Below, piece by piece: positions 28,469 to 37,472 of a stretch of 64,000 nt of DNA. Below the pieces are notes generated by a model, which did no database searches, had not been told where the DNA came from, and worked only from the letters and a program-made list of their open reading frames with translations. Numbering within the stretch: the stretch's first letter is position 1; each line of letters opens with the position of its first letter. The position numbers and the translations under genes are program-made. This DNA is from an uncultured Spartobacteria bacterium (GTDB lineage Bacteria > Verrucomicrobiota > Verrucomicrobiia > Chthoniobacterales > Chthoniobacteraceae), in NCBI GenBank assembly GCA_903933715.1, contig CAIZLD010000067.1, forward strand, positions 16,913-80,912, in the 5' to 3' direction.

Positions 28469-28487
28469 GCAAATAATTTGGCAAATA
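28469..28487. promoter_or_regulatory. Candidate AraC-type operator, direct repeat of GCAAATA
   Basis: GCAAATA occurs at 28469-28475 and again at 28481-28487, twelve bases apart, in the 87-bp region shared by the regulator and the GH105-IolB gene. Direct repeats spaced about one helical turn are typical for AraC-family half-sites. The assignment is a guess from position and form. Confidence 0.35.
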
Positions 28488-28512
28488 GTCCATTTATTTT
28501 CCCCTCGGTTTC

Positions 28513-28519
28513 GGGGAGG
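28513..28519 (+). promoter_or_regulatory. Ribosome binding site that sets the GH105-IolB start
   Basis: GGGGAGG stands nine bases before the ATG at 28529. An earlier ATG in frame at 28448 would sit only seven bases from the start of the divergent regulator, leaving no room for a promoter, so 28529 is the better start. Confidence 0.75.
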
Positions 28520-28528
28520 CTGCTTAGT

Positions 28529-30403
28529 ATGAATAATCGATCCCTTCAGGCTTTTCGTCGGCGGTCTCTCAACTCTGACCCACATTCTTTTAATACCGGT
28601 TGGGAGGATGTGATCGTGCCTTATGGTATGGCGCGCGCAGGCCAGGCGTTCGGAGACGAGAATTTGATCGACTGGGCGCAGCGCTGGTTTGAACATCACC
28701 ACTGCGGCGGGTATCTGGAGCAGTCAGAGGAAGGGTATATTCATACCAGGGACGGCACAGTGGGGCACGTTATCGGCACGTATTGCGGTAACTGGGGTGG
28801 TCCCCTCGCTTTTGCGGCTCTCCATCGCGCCCGGCCCGATGCCCGGTTGATTGAAGCCACCCGTTCCGTGTGCGACGGGCTTCTGCGTCAGGCACTCCGG
28901 CTTCACGGCGGCGCATTTGCCCACGGATCAGGCGAGTATACACGGCGAACCGCGTGGGTGGATACGCTCTTTTACAGTTCCAGCGTGCTGGCCGAGGGTT
29001 ATGCAATTACGGGCGAGGTTCGCTATGCCGAAGCCGCCATTGAGCAAGCTCTGGCGCACGCACGGTTGCTTCAAGACCCCACGACCGGAGCTTTCTTCCA
29101 CGATGGCGATCCCTGCACCGGAGAGCGCTCGATGGCGTTCTGGGCTCGCGGGAACGGGTGGGTGATACTTGCAATGGCTGATGTACTCCGGCTCTGCCCG
29201 CGATCATTGCCGGGATGGGAAGAGGTATTCACCTCGTTTCGCATGCTTGCAGCCTGCCTGTTGCGTTACCAGCATTCCTCGGGGCTGTGGCGCATTGTAC
29301 CGGAAAACCCGGATGCGCACCTTGAAACGAGCGGGACAACCATGATCCTTGCGGGTCTGGCCTCCGGACTGGCTCATGGGTTGCTCGATAAAGGAGTGTT
29401 GGGCCCCATTGTGCGGGGTTGGAACGAGCTCCAGACATGGATTGACAAAGACGGCGTGCTCCAGGGTTCCCAGCTTCCTGCCGGTTGCGGCAGCTGGGAA
29501 ACGCACAAACTCTCGGCAATGGGCGAGCGAACCTATTCCCAGGGGATGCTCTGGCGTCTGCTGGCCGATCTCCATTCCATCGGGGTGTTTGAACCCAGTC
29601 AGCTTTCAGCTCCCGCGAGTGATTATTTCCAGCCCGTGCCTCTTGCGCACGGGATCAACCGCCCTGCGCGGAACTCCTGCGAGATTATTGATTTCTCGAT
29701 GCTTGTTCTCGAGGCCGGGGAGACCCACACCTTCTCCACAGGGGACCGGGAATACGGCATGGATATCCTCTCCGGCACGGCTTCAATCCGTATCGGGGAC
29801 GCCGAATTTGCGAATCTTGGCGGACGAAAGAGTGTTTTTGACGCGCCACCCTCCGGCGCGTATGCCGGATGCGGATCGAACGTTGTCATCACCGCCCATA
29901 CCCGGATGGAAATGGCCATCGGATCCTGCCCGAGCGCCACGCCGATTGAACCCTACGCGATCACTCCCGAGACCGTCACCAACGGGCAATGGGGGGAAGG
30001 CAATACGGAGCGCCATTATCACCATCTCATTACCGACAAGCAGCCAAGCGAGCGTCTTTGGTTCGCCGAAGTGACTGTTGCCGATGGGTCCTGGGCTACC
30101 TATCCTCCGCACAAACACGAGGATGTGCCGGGCAATCTCTTCCAGGAGGAAATGTATTACTACCGGACCGAGCCCGCCCATGGCTTCGGTTTCTGCGCAT
30201 CTTTCGGCGGCGAAGTCGGCGGCGATCACGCGTTCATGATTCGCGACAGCAGCCTGCACTTGATGCCCAATGGCTATCATACCGTGACAGCCGCCCCGGG
30301 CTATCGTGTCTGTTATGTCGCCGTCTATGCGGGCCGCGACAAAGGCCACAGCCCCTCGCCCCACCCTGTTCACGTAAACTTTCAAAAGAACCTCGCCAAA
30401 TGA
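28529..30403 (+). CDS. Fusion of GH105 unsaturated rhamnogalacturonyl hydrolase with IolB/KduI-type isomerase
   Basis: This is a 624-residue two-domain protein. Residues about 3-348 form a GH88/GH105 (alpha/alpha)6 barrel: [17 protein letters not shown] carries the catalytic Asp (145), followed by [17 protein letters not shown] and [15 protein letters not shown]105 enzymes hydrate and release the 4,5-unsaturated uronate made by pectin-type lyases, freeing rhamnose. Residues about 368-624 are an IolB (5-deoxy-glucuronate isomerase) domain: [39 protein letters not shown] with two metal His (528, 530), EEMYYYR and the last His in PNGYHT (584). KduI, from the same superfamily, isomerises the released 5-keto-4-deoxyuronate, so the two halves would catalyse consecutive steps. 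There is no signal peptide. The stop overlaps the next start by ATGA. Confidence 0.85.
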   Translation: MNNRSLQAFRRRSLNSDPHSFNTGWEDVIVPYGMARAGQAFGDENLIDWAQRWFEHHHCGGYLEQSEEGYIHTRDGTVGHVIGTYCGNWGGPLAFAALHRARPDARLIEATRSVCDGLLRQALRLHGGAFAHGSGEYTRRTAWVDTLFYSSSVLAEGYAITGEVRYAEAAIEQALAHARLLQDPTTGAFFHDGDPCTGERSMAFWARGNGWVILAMADVLRLCPRSLPGWEEVFTSFRMLAACLLRYQHSSGLWRIVPENPDAHLETSGTTMILAGLASGLAHGLLDKGVLGPIVRGWNELQTWIDKDGVLQGSQLPAGCGSWETHKLSAMGERTYSQGMLWRLLADLHSIGVFEPSQLSAPASDYFQPVPLAHGINRPARNSCEIIDFSMLVLEAGETHTFSTGDREYGMDILSGTASIRIGDAEFANLGGRKSVFDAPPSGAYAGCGSNVVITAHTRMEMAIGSCPSATPIEPYAITPETVTNGQWGEGNTERHYHHLITDKQPSERLWFAEVTVADGSWATYPPHKHEDVPGNLFQEEMYYYRTEPAHGFGFCASFGGEVGGDHAFMIRDSSLHLMPNGYHTVTAAPGYRVCYVAVYAGRDKGHSPSPHPVHVNFQKNLAK

Positions 30404-31077
30404 CAAACACTGCAACGGAATGGAACAACGATGCGGAACTTTTTGAACTGCTGCGCCGTGATCTCTACACGCCGGTCGTGGGAGACATTCTGGACTCCCT
30501 CGGGCGCTATCACCAAATCCTGCCCGCGGAAATCCAGCCCGCCCGCGAGTCGATGGTGGTAACCGGCCGCGCCATGCCAGCGCTGATGATCGATGTTTAC
30601 GGCCCGCAGAAAAAGCCGTTCGGTCTTCTTACCGAGGCTCTGGATGACCTCAGGCCCGGAGAAGTCTACATTGCCTCAGGGGGAGAGATGCGTTGCGCCT
30701 ATTGGGGGGAATTGCTAACCGCTGCCGCACGCACGCGCGGAGCTGCCGGAGCTGTTATCAACGGATATCACCGTGATACCCCTAAAATGCTGGAGCAAAA
30801 CTGGCCTGTCTTCTCGCGCGGCCGATTCTGCCAGGATTCTGCGGTGCGCACCCAGGTTGCGGACTTCCGCTGTGCGATCGAGGTGGGCGGCGTCTGGATC
30901 GAGCCAGGAGACCTCGTCTTCGGGGATCTCGATGGCATAGTCATCATCCCTCGCGCGCTCGAAACCGAGGTGATCACCAAGGCGCTGGAAAAAGCGCGCG
31001 GTGAGAAAGTCGTACGCAAGGCGATTGAGGGTGGAATGAGCGCAACGGAAGCCTTCTGCAAATTTGGAATATTATGA
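30400..31077 (+). CDS. RraA family protein, probable 4-hydroxy-2-oxoacid aldolase-like enzyme
   Basis: This 225-residue protein is of the RraA/HMG-aldolase superfamily. It has [19 protein letters not shown] at the N-terminus, the [17 protein letters not shown] loop holding the conserved Arg-Asp, [12 protein letters not shown], and the closing [20 protein letters not shown]. Relatives are RNase E regulators (RraA) or metal-dependent class II aldolases that cleave 4-hydroxy-4-methyl-2-oxoglutarate and similar compounds. In a catabolic operon the aldolase role is favoured; the substrate might be a 2-keto-3-deoxy acid derived from uronate or rhamnonate (inference). It overlaps the upstream fusion gene and the downstream SDR gene by four bases each (ATGA), so the three are surely one operon. 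Confidence 0.75.
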   Translation: MTNTATEWNNDAELFELLRRDLYTPVVGDILDSLGRYHQILPAEIQPARESMVVTGRAMPALMIDVYGPQKKPFGLLTEALDDLRPGEVYIASGGEMRCAYWGELLTAAARTRGAAGAVINGYHRDTPKMLEQNWPVFSRGRFCQDSAVRTQVADFRCAIEVGGVWIEPGDLVFGDLDGIVIIPRALETEVITKALEKARGEKVVRKAIEGGMSATEAFCKFGIL

Positions 31078-31844
31078 GCAACACCGAAACACCTTTTCAC
31101 CTGCGCGGCCAGACCGCACTCATCACCGGAGGGAGCTCCGGTATCGGCTTTGCCATCGCAAAAGCGTTTGTAAACCATGGCGCCCGCGTCGTGCTCGTCG
31201 GCCGCAGAGCCAATGAACTGACCGAAGCCGCTACCGCGCTTGGTCCTGCCGCATTTGCATTACCAGCCGATATCACCAGAACGGAGGAGGCACCCTCAAT
31301 CGTGACCCGAGCCGAAGAGTTGGCTGGGCCTATCACCACTCTTGTCAACAACGCGGGCAAGCACCTCAAGCGTCCAACGATCGATGTGACCGAGGCGGAT
31401 TTTATCGAGATTATAAATGTACACGTGACCGCAGCACATGCCCTCAGCCGGCATGTCGCCGCAAGGATGATTGCAAGCGGCCGCGGTGGGCACATCCTGT
31501 TTATGGCATCCATGGGTTCCATTATGGGGCTGCCCCAAGCCTCGGCGTATTCGGCTGCGAAATCTGCGCTTCTGGGGCTGACCCGCTCGTTAGCGGCGGA
31601 ATGGTCGCCGAAGGGTATCCGCGTCAATGCCATCGCCCCGGGGTGGATCGAAACTCCGATGTTAAAACAGGCCATGGCTGCCGATCCCCAACGGCAGGCG
31701 AAGGTTTTGGGACGTACGCCGCTTAACTGCTTCGGAGCCCCCGAAGACATTGCATATGCTTCGGTATATCTTTCCTCCCCGGCAGCCCGGTTCGTAACCG
31801 GAAGCTGCCTCGTCGTGGACGGCGGAGCCAGCATTGGGCTGTGA
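31074..31844 (+). CDS. Short-chain dehydrogenase/reductase, KduD/gluconate-5-dehydrogenase-like
   Basis: This 256-residue classical SDR has the NAD(P)-binding [16 protein letters not shown] at the start, LVNNAG in the middle, the catalytic Ser in [32 protein letters not shown] with the Tyr-x3-Lys pair, and [16 protein letters not shown] at the end. It resembles 2-deoxy-gluconate 3-dehydrogenase (KduD) and gluconate 5-dehydrogenase. The substrate is likely a keto-sugar acid. After the upstream hydrolase and isomerase, reduction of 2,5-diketo-3-deoxygluconate to KDG is the natural guess; L-rhamnose or deoxy-rhamnonate dehydrogenase is the alternative. It is the third and last gene of the operon and faces the convergent TIM-barrel gene. 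Confidence 0.82.
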   Translation: MSNTETPFHLRGQTALITGGSSGIGFAIAKAFVNHGARVVLVGRRANELTEAATALGPAAFALPADITRTEEAPSIVTRAEELAGPITTLVNNAGKHLKRPTIDVTEADFIEIINVHVTAAHALSRHVAARMIASGRGGHILFMASMGSIMGLPQASAYSAAKSALLGLTRSLAAEWSPKGIRVNAIAPGWIETPMLKQAMAADPQRQAKVLGRTPLNCFGAPEDIAYASVYLSSPAARFVTGSCLVVDGGASIGL

Positions 31845-31953
31845 AGTCCAATAGGAGATCTCCGGGGTTGCCTCGGGGAGCCCAGAGTTTGAAGATCTTC
31901 CTGTTCGGTGTCTGCGAGCCGCTCAAATGAGTAGTCGCACGTAACGAACAATA

Positions 31954-31970
31954 AGCCGCTTTGAGCGGCT
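31954..31970. terminator. Hairpin between convergent genes, possible bidirectional terminator
   Basis: AGCCGCT and AGCGGCT arms with a TTG loop form a seven-pair hairpin in the 160 bp between the SDR gene and the convergent TIM-barrel gene. A third copy of AGCCGCT lies just upstream near 31917. There is no strong T-run on either side, so termination is only plausible. Confidence 0.4.
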
Positions 31971-32004
31971 CACCCCGGGGTTGCTCTCCCTTTACCGCCT
32001 GGGT

Positions 32005-32769
32005 TTACCCCTCAGATTGCGTGCAAAGAGTACGAAGCGTTTGCGCATCCGCTTGGAGAGACGCAAGGGCATCCTCTTTGACAAACTCCAGAGTCAATGG
32101 GCAGTTTTTTTCGTTGCGGCGCAACTCGGCCACATATGCGCTCCAACGCTCCCATCCGTCTGCCAGCGGGAAACGAGCGGCGGGCTCGCCGCACCAGTGA
32201 AACACATGCACATGCTCCAAACGGGGCATTAGCAATTTCAGGCCCGAAAGGCACTCATCCAAGGACAGGCCGTGCGACGGCTGCCAGAGCGTTTTGATGA
32301 ATGGGTGAGCGGTCGCTTCGAGAAGCTCCATTGCCGATTGAGCGGTATCCGTAAGGGTGCCCCCGTGGAATTCGTAAGCGATCCGGATATTCCTTGCTCC
32401 CGCGAGGTCGGCGCAATGGAGGGCGTCCGCAGCAACGGCCGCCTTTTGGGAAGCAGAGCATTGTGCGGAACCGAGGGTTCCCGCCCAGACGCGGATCACC
32501 GGAGCGCCTAGTTCCGCAGCGGTTTCCACAATGTTGGAGAAATCCAGTCCATCATCTGTTGCAAGGCGATAGTAGGAACCGTATGCGGCCACGGAAAGAC
32601 CGGCATCGCGGGTCATCGCGCCGACTTTTTCCGCAGCGTTCAAATTGCCATGGGGGACATGGACATCTCCCCCCCATTCGATACAGCGCAGCCCCGTTTG
32701 CAGGCAGGCTGCAATAATTTCCTGCGGAGAAAGCTTTCTGAACGTGATGGAAACGAGGCCGGGGATCAT
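32005..32769 (-). CDS. Sugar phosphate isomerase/epimerase-like TIM barrel (AP_endonuc_2 family)
   Basis: This 254-residue protein has the xylose-isomerase-like TIM-barrel pattern: SITFRKLSPQEIIAACLQTG at the start, CIEWGGDVHVPHGN, VRVWAGTLGS-type strands, IAYEFHGGTLTD with a metal-ligand-like Glu, and LEHVHVFHWCGEP near the end. Family members include hydroxypyruvate isomerase, inosose dehydratase, L-ribulose 5-phosphate 3-epimerase and D-psicose epimerase. The exact reaction cannot be read. It is the last gene of a minus-strand series, 3 bp after the dehydrogenase gene, so a step in sugar or sugar-acid catabolism is likely. Confidence 0.72.
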   Translation of the reverse strand: MIPGLVSITFRKLSPQEIIAACLQTGLRCIEWGGDVHVPHGNLNAAEKVGAMTRDAGLSVAAYGSYYRLATDDGLDFSNIVETAAELGAPVIRVWAGTLGSAQCSASQKAAVAADALHCADLAGARNIRIAYEFHGGTLTDTAQSAMELLEATAHPFIKTLWQPSHGLSLDECLSGLKLLMPRLEHVHVFHWCGEPAARFPLADGWERWSAYVAELRRNEKNCPLTLEFVKEDALASLQADAQTLRTLCTQSEG

Positions 32770-32772
32770 AAA

Positions 32773-33768
32773 TCAGGCCTTTCTCGCGAGCGTCTCCTTT
32801 TTGACAAGATACTGGAGCGGCGCCCCTTCCAGGTATCGGCGCAATTCATCCACCATCCACTTGCCCATGCGCGCACATTCGGCATCCGTGCTGCCGGCGA
32901 TGTGCGGTGTCAAAATCACGTTGGGCAGGGTTCGCAACGGGGAGTCGGCGGCCGGGGGCTCGGGATGGGTGACGTCCAGAATCGCGGAAAGATCCGGGCG
33001 GGATGAAAGAACCTCGATCATTTCCTCCTCCGCAATGATTGCACCCCGTGCTGTGTTGATCAGGGTGGCCCCCTCTTTCATCGAAGCAATGAGCTTGCCG
33101 TTAATCATTCCTTCGGTCTCCGGCAGCCACGGTGTGTGCAAGCTGATCACATCACATTCCCGGAACAGCTCTTCGAGGCTGACGAGCTTGACATTTAACT
33201 CGGCCGCCTGCTCGGGCGTGAGCGATGGATGATGTGCCAGAACAGTCAAATCCAACGGAGCCAGAAGTTTTAACGTCGAGCGGCCGATGGCGCCCAGGGT
33301 CACCAGCCCGATTTTGCTGCGATAGGCTCCGGGGGTTTTCTCCATGACTCTTTGCTCCTGCGGCAAACGCATCGCCCTTGAACAATGCCAGAACCGCTTG
33401 AGACTTAAAAGGATGGTGCCCAAAGTGTATTCGGCAACCGGGATGCTATTTGCCACCCATGCGCTCGATACGAGAATGCCGCGCTCCCATCCCGCATCGG
33501 TTACAAAGCCTTTTACACTGCCTGCCGCGTAAAAGACCGCTTTGAGATTGGGTGCTGCCGCGAGAAATTCCTCATCCAGCAACGGCATGCCCCATGTGCT
33601 GAAAATGAAATCCGCTGATTGTAATTCACATTTGGCCTCCCGCCACTGACTGGGGTCGAAAACCGGCCAAGGGGTATCAACCAACTGACCAAGTTCCGTC
33701 AGGACTTCCCGCGGAAAAACATTTTGTTGCAGATTGGGCGGACAGAAGACAAGCGCGCGTAATGTCAT
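32773..33768 (-). CDS. D-isomer-specific 2-hydroxyacid dehydrogenase
   Basis: This 331-residue enzyme has a catalytic domain interrupted by a Rossmann NAD-binding domain. The dinucleotide loop is the variant LVTLGAIGRSTLKLLAPL. Catalytic residues appear as the Arg in NTARGAIIAEEEM, the Glu in DVTHPEPP and the His in TPHIAGST. Such enzymes reduce 2-keto acids to D-2-hydroxyacids (glyoxylate, hydroxypyruvate, phosphoglycerate types). The substrate is unknown. In this locus a C3 product of aldol cleavage could be reduced, for example L-rhamnose-derived lactaldehyde or pyruvate equivalents, but this is a guess. The ATG at 33768 has an AT-rich leader without Shine-Dalgarno and follows the secreted-glycosidase gene by 35 bp. 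Confidence 0.85.
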   Translation of the reverse strand: MTLRALVFCPPNLQQNVFPREVLTELGQLVDTPWPVFDPSQWREAKCELQSADFIFSTWGMPLLDEEFLAAAPNLKAVFYAAGSVKGFVTDAGWERGILVSSAWVANSIPVAEYTLGTILLSLKRFWHCSRAMRLPQEQRVMEKTPGAYRSKIGLVTLGAIGRSTLKLLAPLDLTVLAHHPSLTPEQAAELNVKLVSLEELFRECDVISLHTPWLPETEGMINGKLIASMKEGATLINTARGAIIAEEEMIEVLSSRPDLSAILDVTHPEPPAADSPLRTLPNVILTPHIAGSTDAECARMGKWMVDELRRYLEGAPLQYLVKKETLARKA

Positions 33769-33803
33769 TATTTACTTATGAGAATAGGATTATTAAATAG
33801 TTT

Positions 33804-35576
33804 TCATTTCCCGTCTTCGTACGGACTGACCGAAAAATCATCCCAATAAAGGCCGGTGCCGAGGTTCCAATACATGCCGACAGTCATTTCCCGAACCTTC
33901 GCCATACCCGGATCCGTGGCGAACAATTTGCCATCGACAAAAATTTTGGCCTCTTTGCCATCGAAAACGCTGCGCACCTGGTGCCAGCCCTTCTCGAGCT
34001 TGAGTATGGTTTGTGTTTTCGCTCCCACATTTTGGCATTTAATGAAACCGCCCTCCATATTCAGGCGTATCCGGGGGTCGCCGTCCCCACGGAAGTCAGC
34101 CAAGCCGCTTGCGCCAGGCTCCAATGAATTGAGGAAGTAATATTCCACGATTGCTGGGCGCGGCTCGTCAAAAAAGACCAAATCGCCAGCACAATTCGGC
34201 CCGGTAAACAGGCTCCACGTTCCTTTGCAGGCGACTTTGTTGGATCGCTGGATAGGCCACTTCTCAGAGCATCCAGTCCATCCTTTGAGGTCGGCCTCAA
34301 ACCCGTTGGTATAGGGCAGGGTGAGGGGATCGTTGCCTTTTTCCGGATAACCCAGCCATTGCCTCACCGTGCGGTTGTTGATCGCGGCCCGATGGGCGTC
34401 TCTGTGGTAAAGGTTGATAACTTTGCATCCGTGCCGGTAATAATTTTCAAGTCGATCAATGGCCATGATGCCGCCAAATTCGATTGCGTTCCACCCTTGG
34501 TCGCCTCGCGAATCGATGATGTAGTCAAAAGTCAACGGCTGGGCATTATAAGTGGACCAGCCGGGAATCGCCTCGGGGTGTTTCTTAAGCAATGTGCCAT
34601 GATTTTTGATCCCCGACCCCACCCCGTGCAGCATGATTTTGTGCGGGGGGATGCCATGCGCAACGGCGATATCCGCCAGGGAATCGAAATAATAGCGCAT
34701 GATTGAGGCCACAGTGTCGTCCCGTAGTGTTGCGCCTTTGCCACCCTGCAGCCCCAGTGTGGTGGCCGCGGCGAACCCGAGTTGGAGCGGCGCTCCTATC
34801 GTCTCGGGGCGGTCTGTTTCGGGCCGTTTTTTCCATGAAAAGATATCCTCCGTCTCATGCCCGGCGTAGAAAGCACCGAGGTGATCCGCCTGCATCTCCC
34901 AGCCGAATACCAATCCTCCAAAAAGATATTTGCGGTTTTCCGGCAGGTTCCGATACCACTTCACGATAATCGGCACCAATACATCGAGCTCCTTTTTGTT
35001 GGATGCGATGAAGGCGGGGGATGCCAGATTGGGCCCCGGCGTGAGTGGAATCCAGCGTGTGGGCCCCCATTTCACCCATGTCATCTTTACTGCCTTCTCC
35101 TTGCCCCATCCATACCACTCAACATTGTTGATGTTCTCCGGGTTATATCCTGGCTGATCCGGCGCCCACCAGTTCCAGAGTTCGGGCCGATTATCCCAAA
35201 AACGATCTCCCATTAACCGAATAACGACAGGCGCACCCGTTTCATCAGCCGCGCGCAAAGCATCATTGACATATTCAACCGTTTTTTCGGTTGCCTGCTG
35301 CAAAATACAAATTTGAGTGCTGAAGCCGAAACGACGATGGCCGTCCTTGCTGGCCGTTACCCCCAAGCGATTCACGCAATTAGCCGCCAAGCCGGGCGTC
35401 AAGTCAGGTCCGAAACAGTAAGCGAAAATGAGGGGATCCTCATTATTTCTGGAGTCCTGCGCGGCCCTGCTGCTGATCAACGACACGGAGCAGAGGATAA
35501 CAAATAGAAGAGAAAATTTCGAGACCAGCTTGGTTTGGAGGCTGCTCCATTTTGTTTGATAGGTCGATGTGTTCAT
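33804..35576 (-). CDS. Secreted protein with TIM-barrel-like domain and C-terminal LamG-like domain, putative glycoside hydrolase
   Basis: This 590-residue protein begins with a signal peptide (hydrophobic KFSLLFVILCSVSLISSRAA at about 20-39). The body at about 45-420 has the strand-helix pattern of a TIM barrel rich in Trp and acidic residues: APVVIRLMGDRFWDNRPELW, FGGLVFGWEMQADHLGAFY with a possible catalytic Glu, PPHKIMLHGVGSG, and WNAIEFGGIMAIDRLENYY with a second Glu. Residues about 430-590 form a concanavalin-like sandwich ending with GLYWDDFSVSPY, similar in style to the modules of the giant protein at 21-26 kb. I do not recognise a CAZy family. Secretion, fold and position support an extracellular glycosidase; this is inference. 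Confidence 0.5.
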   Translation of the reverse strand: MNTSTYQTKWSSLQTKLVSKFSLLFVILCSVSLISSRAAQDSRNNEDPLIFAYCFGPDLTPGLAANCVNRLGVTASKDGHRRFGFSTQICILQQATEKTVEYVNDALRAADETGAPVVIRLMGDRFWDNRPELWNWWAPDQPGYNPENINNVEWYGWGKEKAVKMTWVKWGPTRWIPLTPGPNLASPAFIASNKKELDVLVPIIVKWYRNLPENRKYLFGGLVFGWEMQADHLGAFYAGHETEDIFSWKKRPETDRPETIGAPLQLGFAAATTLGLQGGKGATLRDDTVASIMRYYFDSLADIAVAHGIPPHKIMLHGVGSGIKNHGTLLKKHPEAIPGWSTYNAQPLTFDYIIDSRGDQGWNAIEFGGIMAIDRLENYYRHGCKVINLYHRDAHRAAINNRTVRQWLGYPEKGNDPLTLPYTNGFEADLKGWTGCSEKWPIQRSNKVACKGTWSLFTGPNCAGDLVFFDEPRPAIVEYYFLNSLEPGASGLADFRGDGDPRIRLNMEGGFIKCQNVGAKTQTILKLEKGWHQVRSVFDGKEAKIFVDGKLFATDPGMAKVREMTVGMYWNLGTGLYWDDFSVSPYEDGK

Positions 35577-35588
35577 AGGGGTATGGCC

Positions 35589-36812
35589 TTACTTCACCGC
35601 GTTCATGTTGCCGTTGGCGTCTCCGAAAAAAATCGTGCCGTCATCAAAGACTGGCGATGAGAAAATCTCCTTGCGCGGCCCGATCGTCACTTTCCACAGC
35701 TCCTGGCCGGAATGGCGGTCCAACGCGCGCATTCCCACGGTGTCGGCAACCAGCAGAAGCTCCCCAATCACAATAGGCGACGCTTCAATCTGCCCTTTTT
35801 CGACACGCATCTGCCACATCGGTTTTCCTGCCTTTCTATCCAGGGCGAAAAATATCGCGCCGCTCCCCCGCGGATCTCCCATGCAGCCAATATAGACGGC
35901 CTCTTTGGTTGCCGTTGGAGATGCGCTGATGACACGTCCGGTCATCTCAGGCATGGCAAAATCCCATTGTTTTTTTCCGGTCGCCGCGTCCAAGGCATAG
36001 AGATTTCCATCCCAACTGGGTATATAGACGGTGCCGTCCAAAATCGCCGGAGTAGCCGTGACCCAATAGCCTGTTTTGAAGCGCCACTTTTCTTTTCCAG
36101 TGCCGATGTCCACCGCATAGACGTTCCCGTCAAGACTCCCAAAATAGACAGTATCCGCCGAGACAGTCGGGGACGAGAAGACAGGGCCTTCGGTCTTAAA
36201 ACGCCATTTCAGCTGTCCTTTGGATGGTTCCAAAGCATAGAGAAAGCCGTCCTGGCTTCCGACCAGCAGCCATCTGCTGTAGACCTCATGATAATCTTCC
36301 TTTTCCCACACCGCAGGCGATGAACGGACGAGGCCTCCCGTCTGGTAAGCCCATTTCTTTTCCCCAGTCCAAGCGTCCAAGGCATAAATATTTTTGTCAT
36401 GGCAGCCGAAGTAGACCGTGCCGTTGACCACCGCAGGGGAAGAACGCATGGGCGCTCCGGTTTTAAACGTCCACCGCTCCTCGCCCGTTTTGGAATCGAG
36501 CGCATAGAAGATCCCTTTCTGGTTACCGAAATAGACCATTCCCTCGGCCACTGCCGGAGTCGACAGGATCAAGTCGCCATAGACAGAATTGACTTTGGGA
36601 TCTCCGACCCTGTGCTTCCAGAAACTCTGACCTTTGAGCGCGGTGTTTTCGGCTGAATACACCCCCGTGCGTTGGAGGTTCCCCCGAAAAAGGGCATCAG
36701 CCTGCGCGGAAAATGGAATCGCCCAGCTTGCAACAAGAGATAATGCCAGCAAACGCGAAAAAGGATAAAAGCGGGAATCCGTGGAAGGCCGTCGGGGGGG
36801 CAATATATTCAT
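35589..36812 (-). CDS. Secreted PQQ-type beta-propeller (BamB-like repeats)
   Basis: This 407-residue protein has a signal peptide (hydrophobic core RLLALSLVASWAIPFSAQA). About seven or eight propeller blades follow, each with a form of GTVYFGSxDGxxYALDxxTG followed by KEKWRFKTG. Such PQQ-like propellers serve as quinone-dependent dehydrogenase domains, as the BamB scaffold of outer-membrane assembly, or as binding platforms. This one has only propeller and no lipobox, so it is neither a classical dehydrogenase with cytochrome nor BamB lipoprotein. It begins 302 bp downstream of rhaM-like gene 2 and precedes the putative glycosidase by 12 bp, so it may help bind or present a polysaccharide (inference). 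Confidence 0.8.
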   Translation of the reverse strand: MNILPPRRPSTDSRFYPFSRLLALSLVASWAIPFSAQADALFRGNLQRTGVYSAENTALKGQSFWKHRVGDPKVNSVYGDLILSTPAVAEGMVYFGNQKGIFYALDSKTGEERWTFKTGAPMRSSPAVVNGTVYFGCHDKNIYALDAWTGEKKWAYQTGGLVRSSPAVWEKEDYHEVYSRWLLVGSQDGFLYALEPSKGQLKWRFKTEGPVFSSPTVSADTVYFGSLDGNVYAVDIGTGKEKWRFKTGYWVTATPAILDGTVYIPSWDGNLYALDAATGKKQWDFAMPEMTGRVISASPTATKEAVYIGCMGDPRGSGAIFFALDRKAGKPMWQMRVEKGQIEASPIVIGELLLVADTVGMRALDRHSGQELWKVTIGPRKEIFSSPVFDDGTIFFGDANGNMNAVK

Positions 36813-37114
36813 CCCGTAATTCTGCTTCTTTTAAGAAAGCTCGTTAAGCCCGAATGCTTGTGAATTGGTTAATGAAAGATGTTTCTGGTTTCAGATGTTA
36901 CATTCAATGAATCTGGACCAAGCCGGGTCGGAAGGCTCCTCGCGCCGCAGTCGCCGCATTAAACCACACGGGGGCTGCCTCCACGGCAAGGGTGATCTGG
37001 TGCGGCGGATTCGGCTAAGATGCCGGGTGGACGAGCGCTCCTTGTGGTGGGGCGGCCGATCTTGGGTCCGCGACCAGACCTTCTGGCCTCACCAATCCTT
37101 CGATGTTAGGCTTT
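36813..37114. other. 302-bp gap within the minus-strand series, no supported gene
   Basis: A plus-strand frame covering 36865-37287 and a minus-strand frame at 37015-37308 overlap rhaM-like gene 2 and show no family likeness. The middle (36930-37090) is GC-rich compared with the AT-rich 80 bases next to the propeller gene, where a minus-strand promoter may lie. I see no clear motif. Confidence 0.4.
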
Positions 37115-37450
37115 TTAGTCCTGATGGAATACTTCTTCCATGGTGGACCACCACTCTCCCTCGGCGTGGTTTTCAAGGGGGGCTTGGCAGGGCATGCAAT
37201 GGTCCCACCACTGCTGGGTGGTGGGGTCGGCCGCCATTTTGGCGGTATCGGCCGCAAAATCGCTGCCGGTATATTCAAAGTAGCTAAAGAGATACGGTTT
37301 GCCGTCAATTTCGCGAAGGTAAATCGAGTAGTTTTGAATATTGCACGCCTTGATCATTTTCAGAACGTCAGGCCAGACAGCAGCGTGCAGCTTCTTGTAT
37401 TCGTCGATTTTTTCCGGTTTGAGGCCGATCACCATTCCGTAGCGTTTCAT
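37115..37450 (-). CDS. L-rhamnose mutarotase family protein 2
   Basis: This 111-residue protein has the RhaM fold pattern: MKRYGMVIGLKPEKIDEYKK, the catalytic-type His in KKLHAAVWPDVL, NIQNYSIYLREIDGKPYLFS, and the EEVFHQD end. It differs from the 27.2 kb copy by a longer C-terminal loop with CMPCQAPLENHAEGEWWSTM, a subgroup commonly annotated as L-rhamnose mutarotase but not proved for rhamnose; L-fucose or another 6-deoxysugar is possible. The start at 37450 follows the RhaM pattern; an upstream in-frame extension overlaps the transporter gene. It sits 22 bp after the RhaT-like gene, so uptake and mutarotation are coupled. Confidence 0.85.
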   Translation of the reverse strand: MKRYGMVIGLKPEKIDEYKKLHAAVWPDVLKMIKACNIQNYSIYLREIDGKPYLFSYFEYTGSDFAADTAKMAADPTTQQWWDHCMPCQAPLENHAEGEWWSTMEEVFHQD

Positions 37451-37472
37451 AAAGTTATTGGGGTAAAAATGA

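Noticed and set aside
36865..37287. 140-codon plus-strand frame upstream of and over mutarotase gene 2
   Set aside because: Half of it is antisense to the mutarotase gene, and the rest has no likeness or ribosome binding site.
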